Positions 57,887-64,000 of a DNA stretch of 64,000 nucleotides are shown in pieces. The notes below the pieces were generated by a model that was given only the letters and a program-made list of their open reading frames with translations, was not told the origin of the DNA and ran no database searches. Made by a program: the position numbers and the translations under genes. Origin of the DNA: Acidovorax sp. SUPP3334 (GTDB lineage: Bacteria > Pseudomonadota > Gammaproteobacteria > Burkholderiales > Burkholderiaceae_C); NCBI RefSeq assembly GCF_030159055.1, contig NZ_BQXQ01000004.1:113436-177435 (forward strand), read 5' to 3'. Position 1 is the first letter of the stretch. Each line of letters starts with the position of its first letter.

Positions 57887-59263
57887 ATGATGCCCGCCGC
57901 GGTTTCGGGAACCATGGTGGTGCTGCGGCCTTCGGGGCAGTTGGTGGCAGGCGAATCCCGGGCCAGGGCCTGGAATACGTGGGAGGCTTTCGTGGCCTCC
58001 GGTGTGGAGCCGCTGGGGTTCTATCTGGACGGCTGGCAGGGCGATGCTCCCTTCGCTCTGGCGGCGCGGCTGCGCGCCAGCGCCTGGTGGGATCTCCCGC
58101 TGTTCATGGCGCCAGGCGAGTCGGCTCCGCCCTGGCTGGCGGATGGCGTTGCGCCTTATGCCGCTGCCCTGGCCGCCAGCGAGTTGTGCCTGGCCGTAAG
58201 GCGCAGCCTGCCGCTCGATCCCGCGGCCCTGCATTTCGACGAGCGGGTGCTGTATTTCCTGTGCCTGCGCGACGGGGCCCAGTTGCAGCCGCAATGCGAC
58301 CGTGCCAGCCTGGCGCTGTACCGCTACCCGATGGTGGAGGCGCTGGCCCGGGCCGGTGACGATGCCGATGCCTGTCTTGCAGGCCTCGCGCGGCGCCGGC
58401 TGCTGGAGCCTGCCGAGCTGGTCGATCGCACGCGGCACTGCCGTACCTGCGGCAGCGCCCATATCCATTACCTGGACGTGTGCCCGCACTGCACCAGCAT
58501 CCATATCCGCAAATCGCCCTCGCTGCATTGCTTTGCCTGCGGGCATGTGGCGCCCGAAGCCGATTTCCATGCCGATGGCGCGCTGTCGTGCCCCAAGTGC
58601 AGCGCCATGCTGCGCCACATCGGCGTGGACTACGACCGCCCGCTCACCCAGTACGCCTGCGGCAGCTGCCACCACGTATTCGTGGAGACCCAGGTGGTCG
58701 CGCGCTGCCTGGACTGCCGCACCACGGCAGAGCCGAACGCGCTGGATGTGCGCGAGATTTCCGCCCTGCGCCTGAGCCCGCAGGGGCGGGCCGCGCTGCG
58801 CGCCGGGCAGATCCAGGAGTCCTTCGCCGCGCTCGATTCCACGCATTACGTGCCTCCCGCCGACTTTCGCCGCATGCTCGATTGGGCGTTGGCCACGCAG
58901 TCGCGCCACGACGAGATGCGGTTCGCGCTGATGCTGGTGGAGTTCCAGAACGCGGCCGAGGTGATCGAACGCGAAGGCGCCTCCCGCGTGTTCCTGATGC
59001 TCGACGAGTTCGCGCGGCGCCTGCATGAGCTGCTGCGCACGTCGGACATCACCACGCGCACGCACGAAGAATGCCTGTGGATGTTCCTGCCGTTTTCCTT
59101 GCCCGAAGGGCTGGCGGCCCGCCTGCAGGCCTCGCTCCAGGGGCCCGCCGGCGGCGCCGCCATGCCGCTGCGCACACGCATCCGCCACCTGTCGGTGCCG
59201 GGCGGTGCACGGCCCGGCGAGCAGGCGGCAGAGCTCATGGCGCGGCTGCGCGACGGAGCCTGA
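57887..59263 (+). CDS. TackOD1 zinc-ribbon protein with degenerate GGDEF domain
   Basis: About 458 residues; the start is uncertain (ATG 57887/57890, or 57848). The N-terminal ~170 residues are an unassigned alpha/beta region. The middle is cysteine-rich with six CxxC knuckles (CRTC, CPHC, CFAC, CPKC, CGSC, CLDC) and the pattern HCFACGHVAPEADF, RHIGVDYDRPL that I associate with the TackOD1 domain. The C-terminal ~150 residues resemble GGDEF (RHDEMRFALMLVEFQNAAEV, LLRTSDITTRTHEECLWMFL), but THEEC stands where GG[D/E]EF should be, so no cyclase activity is expected. First gene of a four-gene operon; probably a regulator or metal-dependent sensor of polymer synthesis (inference). Confidence 0.8.
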   Translation: MMPAAVSGTMVVLRPSGQLVAGESRARAWNTWEAFVASGVEPLGFYLDGWQGDAPFALAARLRASAWWDLPLFMAPGESAPPWLADGVAPYAAALAASELCLAVRRSLPLDPAALHFDERVLYFLCLRDGAQLQPQCDRASLALYRYPMVEALARAGDDADACLAGLARRRLLEPAELVDRTRHCRTCGSAHIHYLDVCPHCTSIHIRKSPSLHCFACGHVAPEADFHADGALSCPKCSAMLRHIGVDYDRPLTQYACGSCHHVFVETQVVARCLDCRTTAEPNALDVREISALRLSPQGRAALRAGQIQESFAALDSTHYVPPADFRRMLDWALATQSRHDEMRFALMLVEFQNAAEVIEREGASRVFLMLDEFARRLHELLRTSDITTRTHEECLWMFLPFSLPEGLAARLQASLQGPAGGAAMPLRTRIRHLSVPGGARPGEQAAELMARLRDGA

Positions 59264-59268
59264 TCCCG

Positions 59269-60594
59269 ATGTGGGAGCAGGTGGTGTTTGCGTTCGTCAC
59301 GCTGTTTTCCAGCGCGACCCACCAGTCGTGGGTCGAGCTGGCGCTCAAGTTCTTTCCGTTCGTGGTTCTGCTGGAGGCGCCGTTCTTTCTGCTCGTGTGC
59401 TCGGGCATGGTGAAGTACGGGCTGCGCGAACACCGGCCCTTCCTGCAGCGCGAGCGCTATCCGCGCGTGTCCTGCGTCATCACCTGCTATTCCGAGGGGG
59501 ACGACGTGCGCAAGACCATCCAGTCGCTCGCCCAGCAGATCTACCCGGGCTTCATCGAGATCATCGCGGTGGTGGATGGCGCGGTGCAGAACGAGCCCAC
59601 CTTGCGTGCCGCCCGTGGTGCGCGCGAACTGCTGGCCGGTGCGCGGCGGCGCGCGCTGGTGATACTGCCCAAGTGGCAGCGCGGCGGCCGCGTCTCCTCG
59701 TTGAACGCGGGCCTGTCGATCGCCAGCGGCGAGATCGTGATGGCGCTGGACGGCGACACTTCGTTCGACAACGACATGGTGCGCAATGCCACGCGGCATT
59801 TCGATGATCCCGGCGTGGTGGGCGTGGCCGGCAGCCTGCGCGTGCGCAACGCGCGGCGCTCGCTCGCCGCACGCATGCAGGCGCTGGAATACATGCTGTC
59901 CATCGGTGCGGGCAAGACAGGGCTGTCGGAGTTCAACATCGTCAACAACATCTCGGGGGCGTTCGGCGTGTTCCGCGCCAGCTTCATCCGCAACCTGGGT
60001 GGCTGGGATGCGGGAACCGCCGAGGACCTGGACATGACGATGCGCATCAAGCAGTACTTCGGCCGCCATCCGGGCCTGCGCATCGTGTTCGACCCGCATG
60101 CCGTGGGCCACACCGATGCGCCCGACACCTGGCGCGTGTTTTTCCGCCAGCGCCTGCGCTGGGACGGCGACATGTTCTACATCTTCATTCGCAAGTTCCG
60201 GCTGAACCTGCGCCCCCGCCTGCTGGGCTGGCGCAATTTCCTGTTCGTGGTGGTGAACGGCCTGGTGATGCAGGTGCTCATGCCCTTCCTCATCGTGGCC
60301 TATACCGGAGTGATGCTGTTCACCCTGCCGGTGGGGGCGGTGCTGGGGGTGCTGGGCTTCGTGTACGTGTTCTATCTCGCGGCGCTGCTGTTTTACTTTC
60401 TGCTGTACCTGGTGGCGGTGTCCGAACGGCCCCGGCACGATGCGGGCTACCTGCGCTTCCTGCCGCTGTTTCCGCTCTTCGCCTTTGTCAATCGCGTGCA
60501 CTGCACGTTCTCGATCCTGCAGGAGGTCTTCATGAAGACCCACCTCGACTCCGCGATGGCCCCCTGGTGGGTCTTGCGCAAAACCAAGTTCTGA
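59269..60594 (+). CDS. Processive family 2 glycosyltransferase (polysaccharide synthase)
   Basis: 441 residues. Membrane segments at about 22-45 and several after residue 310 flank a GT-A domain. Catalytic residues are complete: DGDTS with Asp161 and Asp163, the acceptor/base motif ED at 252-253 (AEDLDMTMR) and QRLRW at 294-298. This set is the signature of processive beta-glycan synthases such as BcsA, PgaC, HasA and Alg8. There is no PilZ domain. The ATG at 59269 is five bases after the upstream stop. The sugar cannot be predicted. The next gene begins one base after its stop. Confidence 0.92.
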   Translation: MWEQVVFAFVTLFSSATHQSWVELALKFFPFVVLLEAPFFLLVCSGMVKYGLREHRPFLQRERYPRVSCVITCYSEGDDVRKTIQSLAQQIYPGFIEIIAVVDGAVQNEPTLRAARGARELLAGARRRALVILPKWQRGGRVSSLNAGLSIASGEIVMALDGDTSFDNDMVRNATRHFDDPGVVGVAGSLRVRNARRSLAARMQALEYMLSIGAGKTGLSEFNIVNNISGAFGVFRASFIRNLGGWDAGTAEDLDMTMRIKQYFGRHPGLRIVFDPHAVGHTDAPDTWRVFFRQRLRWDGDMFYIFIRKFRLNLRPRLLGWRNFLFVVVNGLVMQVLMPFLIVAYTGVMLFTLPVGAVLGVLGFVYVFYLAALLFYFLLYLVAVSERPRHDAGYLRFLPLFPLFAFVNRVHCTFSILQEVFMKTHLDSAMAPWWVLRKTKF

Positions 60595-60595
60595 T

Positions 60596-62755
60596 ATGCC
60601 GCACCGCCTGGTTGGACGTTTTTTGCCATGGGCCGCCGTGCTGTGCCTGCTGGGCCATGCCGCGAGCGCGCTGTCCGGCGGCCTTCCCCTGCCGCAGTCG
60701 GGGCCGATGGAGGCGCCCCCGGCTTCCCTCGCCGCCCTGGAAGGCTGGGCCGAGGTGCAGGCGCCGGCCGTGCGGCTGGCGCAGGCCGAGGCCGACGTGG
60801 CCGCGCACCGCACCGGCGCCGCGCGTGCGGGGCAGGGCGCCCGCGTGTTCGGGGGCGCCAGCCTGGGCGGTGTGCGCGAATCCGTCACCGACACCACCAG
60901 CCGCGACTACCAGCGCGGCCAGGCCCAGATCGGCGTGCGTTGGCCGCTCCTGGGCAGCCGCGAGGCCCAGCAGCGTGGCGTGCGCGAGGCCGAGGGCTCC
61001 GAATCGCTGGGCCGCCTGCGGCAGGCGCAGGCGCAACGCGGCGTGCGCCTGGCCGTGCGCCAGGCCTATGTGCGGTTCGCCCACAGCCTGCAGCGGCGTT
61101 TGCTGGCGCAGGAGTTTCTGGCCGTGCGCGCGCCGGTGGAGGCACAGCTGCTGCGCCGCCGCCAGGCCGGCGTGATGCTGGAGGCCGACCGGCTCGACCT
61201 CTCGGCGCTGTTCGACGGCGTGCAGGCCGCGCTCGATGCACAGAGCGCGGCCCAGGCCAGCGCACTGCGCACGCTCTCCCGTCTGGCCGGCCAGCCCGTG
61301 ACGCGGGTGGAAACCGCGATCCCCGCCTGGCCCGCGCACTGCCTGGAGCGTGAGGCACTTCTTGCCCAGGCGGGTGACGACCCCGCCATCGCCCAGGCAC
61401 GCAGCGAGCGCGACACCGCCGCCGCGCAGCTGGACAACACACGGCACACGGGCCTGGAGGCCGGTGTGTCGCTGTCGCAATCGGTGAGCCGCGACATCGG
61501 TGGCCAGCCCGGGCGCAGCACCGTCGTCGGGGTGGACTTCTCCATGCCCCTCGAATGGCGCGCGCAGCGCGACGCGGCCCGGGGCCAACTGCAGAGCGAG
61601 CGCGACAGGGCCGACCAGTTGATGGAATTGCGCCTCGGTGACTACCGCGCCGTGCTGGACCAGGCCCTTGCCGACTGGCAATTGCGCGGCGGCGAAATGC
61701 CGGGGTTCCTGAACCGGCTGCAAGCGGCCCAGGAAGGCTTGCGCGTGGCACGCCTGCGGCTGGACGCCTTCGACGGCGACGGCTATTCGCGCCTGCTGAT
61801 GGCGCGCTACGCCCTCTATCAGGCTTCGCTGCAGATCGTCGATGGCTCGGAGCGCCGGGCGCTGGCTGCGCTCGATGTGCTGGCGCTCGGCAGCGCCTGC
61901 CAGCCCCAGCCGGGCACCGACGAGCTCCTGGCCGATCTGCTCGCCCCCGTGATCACCGCCCTGTCCGCGCTGCCGCCGGCCGTGCCGGGCGACAAGGCCG
62001 ACGAAGCGCGTGCGACGGGCCTGGGATGGTTTTCCTGGAATGGGCAGGCGTTGCTTGACCGGCCCGCCCGGCTCGATGCCATGCCGCAAGACAGCCGGCG
62101 CGTGCTGCTGTCCTTCACCGGCGCGCAGTTGCGCGCCCTGGCGCGCCCGGCGGGCCGCGCCGCGCTGCGCCGGTTGCTGGAGCACGCGCACGCCCGAGGC
62201 TTGGCGGTGGAGCTGATGCTGGGCGAGCCCAGCTGGGTGCTTCCCGCCGGGCGCGAGGCCCTGCTGGCGCTGCTCGCGCCGCTGCGCCATGTGCCGTTCG
62301 ACGGGCTCAACCTCGACCTGGAGCGCAGCCAGCTGGACGCGGCCGACCAGCCTGCCTGGGAAGACGGCACCGTGGCGACGCTGCAGGCCGTGCGAGCCGC
62401 CACGCCCTGGCCGCTGGCGTTGACCACGCACTACCGCGAACTGCAGGTGCCGGGCCTGGCGAAGCGCCTGCAGGCGGCGGGTGCCGCCGAGGTCGTGGCG
62501 ATGGTCTACGTGAGCCGGCCCGAACGGGCCGCCGAGCTTTCGCGCCCGCTGGTGCAGCAGGCCGTGCCCGGCCTGCGGGTGGCGGTGGCGCAGAGCATGG
62601 AGCCCGTGCTCACCGCCGAAGAGAGCAGCCATGGCGTGGGCCGCGCCGTGGCGCTGCAGCGCTGGCGTGCATTGGCACAGGCCCTGTCCGACCTGCCCGC
62701 TTTCGGCGGCGTGGTGGTGCAGGCATGGGAAGATTTTGAAGAGGCAGCTCCGTGA
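60596..62755 (+). CDS. TolC-like outer-membrane factor fused to a TIM-barrel hydrolase-like domain
   Basis: 719 residues. Signal peptide 1-26 (VLCLLGHAASALSGG), then residues ~30-440 with OMF helical repeats (AQAEADVAAHRTGAARAGQG; FGGASLGGVRE; AVRQAYVRFAHSLQRRLLAQ; GRSTVVGVDFSMPLEWRAQR). Residues ~470-719 are unlike OMF proteins: GLGWFSWNGQALLD, LVELMLGEPSW-type beta-alpha units (VELMLGEPSWVLPAGREALL), FDGLNLDLERSQLDA, LALTTHYREL, VVAMVYVSRPERAAEL and VVVQAWEDFEE. The order of strands with D-x-D/E ends resembles glycoside-hydrolase-like TIM barrels; the family is not identified. The fusion would place an enzyme-like domain at the outer-membrane channel. The HlyD gene starts in its last codons. 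Confidence 0.75.
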   Translation: MPHRLVGRFLPWAAVLCLLGHAASALSGGLPLPQSGPMEAPPASLAALEGWAEVQAPAVRLAQAEADVAAHRTGAARAGQGARVFGGASLGGVRESVTDTTSRDYQRGQAQIGVRWPLLGSREAQQRGVREAEGSESLGRLRQAQAQRGVRLAVRQAYVRFAHSLQRRLLAQEFLAVRAPVEAQLLRRRQAGVMLEADRLDLSALFDGVQAALDAQSAAQASALRTLSRLAGQPVTRVETAIPAWPAHCLEREALLAQAGDDPAIAQARSERDTAAAQLDNTRHTGLEAGVSLSQSVSRDIGGQPGRSTVVGVDFSMPLEWRAQRDAARGQLQSERDRADQLMELRLGDYRAVLDQALADWQLRGGEMPGFLNRLQAAQEGLRVARLRLDAFDGDGYSRLLMARYALYQASLQIVDGSERRALAALDVLALGSACQPQPGTDELLADLLAPVITALSALPPAVPGDKADEARATGLGWFSWNGQALLDRPARLDAMPQDSRRVLLSFTGAQLRALARPAGRAALRRLLEHAHARGLAVELMLGEPSWVLPAGREALLALLAPLRHVPFDGLNLDLERSQLDAADQPAWEDGTVATLQAVRAATPWPLALTTHYRELQVPGLAKRLQAAGAAEVVAMVYVSRPERAAELSRPLVQQAVPGLRVAVAQSMEPVLTAEESSHGVGRAVALQRWRALAQALSDLPAFGGVVVQAWEDFEEAAP

Positions 62756-63864
62756 AGATCCAGTTCGACATTCCGCCGGGTTCGGCGCAAGAGGCCAACG
62801 GCCTGCCCGTGCGCTACGCCACCGCCAAGCGGCAGGTGCCGCGCTGGCGCTGGTACCTCCTGCTGGCCATGGTGCTGGCACCGCCGGCCTACCTGCTGAT
62901 GCGCTTTGCCGTGGCCTACTGGTGGGAGACGGCGCCCGGCTTCGTCGTCACCGAACAGGTGGCGGTGGGCGTGCACACCTCCGGCCGCGTGGCCCGCATC
63001 GCGGCCGTGGGCGAAACGGTGCCTGCCGGCCAGCCCGTGATGTCGCTGGAGCCGCCGCTGGCGGGGACCATGCCGGCGTCCGTCGCTCCATTGGCGCCCA
63101 TCGCGGCAGCCGACCCCGGCGTGGCAAAGGCCGTGGCGCAGGGGCAGGCCGCGCGGCTGGCCGGGCTGAAAGAGGCCGAGCGGCTGGCGCGGCAGCAGGC
63201 CGCCCTGCACCAGGAGCGCGTGCGCACGATGGAAGGTCTGCGCCTTCAGGGCGCGGCCACGCGGCAGGAACTCGATGGCGTGCGGCTGCAGGCCCTGCAG
63301 GCGCAGGCCGGCGTGGACCGCGCGCGTGCCGACCTGGCCGAGAACGCGGCGCAGGTGGCGCGCGATCAAGCGCTCACCCTGGCCGCGCTGCGGGCGCAGG
63401 GCCAGGGGGCTCCGGGGTCGGCCACCGGCACCAACGCGGCAACGGGGCTGCCCGCCAGCGGCGCCTCGGTGCTGCCGCCCGATGTGGTCGCGCCGTTCGA
63501 GGCCACCGTGGTGCGGCAGCTCGTGCGCCGGGGCGAGTGGGTGGTGCCCGGCACCGACGTGGCCGTGCTCCAGGGGCGCGGTGCCCCCATGGTGCACGCC
63601 TATGTGCTGCCCGACGAAGCGCGCTACGCCCAGGTGGGGCGCCAGGCCATGCTGCAATTCATGGACGGCGGGCGCATCCGCGCCGAGGTCGTCGGCGTGG
63701 TGGCCGAGGCCGAGCGCATCCCGGCCGAGCGCGTCTCGCCGCTGTCGCCGCGCATGCCCTCCATCGTCGTGCGCCTGCGTCCCCTGGAGCCGTTGCCAGC
63801 GGCCTACCGCATTCACCAGCTGCCGATGGACGTGCGCTTCGATTGGGTGTGGAGCGGCTTCTAA
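62752..63864 (+). CDS. HlyD-family membrane fusion (periplasmic adaptor) protein
   Basis: 370 residues with GTG start overlapping the previous stop by four bases (GTGA). One membrane anchor at about 33-56 (WYLLLAMVLAPPAYLLMRFA) follows a cytoplasmic N-tail; the rest is periplasmic. Barrel-sandwich halves (VGVHTSGRVARIAAVGETVP; VVAPFEATVVRQLVRRGEWV) flank a coiled coil of about 125-210 (AARLAGLKEAERLARQQAAL). It should link the glycosyltransferase in the inner membrane with the TolC-like partner, as Alg44 does in alginate export. There is no ABC or MFS pump gene in the operon. Confidence 0.88.
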   Translation: MKIQFDIPPGSAQEANGLPVRYATAKRQVPRWRWYLLLAMVLAPPAYLLMRFAVAYWWETAPGFVVTEQVAVGVHTSGRVARIAAVGETVPAGQPVMSLEPPLAGTMPASVAPLAPIAAADPGVAKAVAQGQAARLAGLKEAERLARQQAALHQERVRTMEGLRLQGAATRQELDGVRLQALQAQAGVDRARADLAENAAQVARDQALTLAALRAQGQGAPGSATGTNAATGLPASGASVLPPDVVAPFEATVVRQLVRRGEWVVPGTDVAVLQGRGAPMVHAYVLPDEARYAQVGRQAMLQFMDGGRIRAEVVGVVAEAERIPAERVSPLSPRMPSIVVRLRPLEPLPAAYRIHQLPMDVRFDWVWSGF

Positions 63865-64000
63865 GCCAAAAACGGGGATTGCTAAATTGGTATTTCAATG
63901 TTGCTATCCCACAGCCGTTGGCTCAGGATGCAGCCGGTCTGTGGCCGTAGTTCAGTTGCGAATTTACGCCCCCAGATGAACAGCAGCGAGTGCAAGAGCG
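63865..64000. other. Right-edge intergenic sequence
   Basis: 136 bases after the HlyD gene. I see no terminator with a T run and no confident gene; an ATG at 63977 begins a short frame cut by the window edge. Confidence 0.4.

Noticed and set aside
59071..59268. N-terminal extension of the GT2 enzyme by 66 codons
   Set aside because: The extension overlaps the end of the TackOD1 gene in another frame and is Arg/Ala/Pro-rich; ATG 59269 gives a proper membrane start.

Overview
This window is high-GC chromosomal DNA from a betaproteobacterium of the family Comamonadaceae, most likely Acidovorax/Paracidovorax. The assignment rests on overall protein character (Bug-type tricarboxylate binding protein, Bordetella/Comamonas-type porin, spc ribosomal cluster, glpSTPQUV-type glycerol transporter), on a short extragenic repeat that I recall from this family, and on a candidate Hrp (PIP-box) promoter that would fit a plant-associated lineage. 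The genus call is inference; no database was searched.

Layout. 1-4.7 kb: end of an unidentified gene, a decayed LysR regulator, a Bug/TctC-type binding protein, a gamma-glutamyltransferase homologue and an EamA exporter. 4.7-10.1 kb: queA, a frameshifted AraC remnant, a DUF3391/HD-GYP phosphodiesterase and recG. 10.3-17.4 kb: an RHS polymorphic-toxin locus, with one full-length secreted RHS protein and immunity gene followed by two displaced 'orphan' toxin tips. Each tip is preceded by a copy of the RHS core 3' end and followed by its own small immunity-like gene; one tip is a clear colicin E3-type rRNase. 17.5-18.4 kb: a decayed IS903-like element. 18.9-25.2 kb: oxyR, an M20 peptidase lipoprotein, dps, ubiA, proC and a probable type III secreted protein behind a PIP-box promoter.

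25.5-37.8 kb is a glycerol regulon: glpK and glpR on the minus strand, a porin, then glpS-glpT-glpP-glpQ-glpU-glpV (ABC importer for glycerol) and glpD on the plus strand. Together they import glycerol, phosphorylate it and oxidise glycerol-3-phosphate. A 59-bp element shared by the glpR and glpS promoter regions, with a related palindrome before glpD, is a candidate GlpR operator. 38.0-46.8 kb is the spc-alpha ribosomal protein cluster (rplN to rplQ, with secY and rpoA), followed by initiator tRNA-fMet.

47.1-57.6 kb: an Hsp70-like ATPase, the rsmI/yraN/diaA/dolP envelope-replication group, a beta-hydroxyacid dehydrogenase, pilU - cNMP-binding protein - pilT, yggS and a chemoreceptor. 57.9-63.9 kb is the most unusual module: a TackOD1 zinc-ribbon/degenerate GGDEF protein, a processive family 2 glycosyltransferase, a TolC-like outer-membrane protein fused to a TIM-barrel hydrolase-like domain, and an HlyD-type adaptor, tightly packed as one operon. 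I interpret it as a candidate exopolysaccharide synthesis-and-export system.
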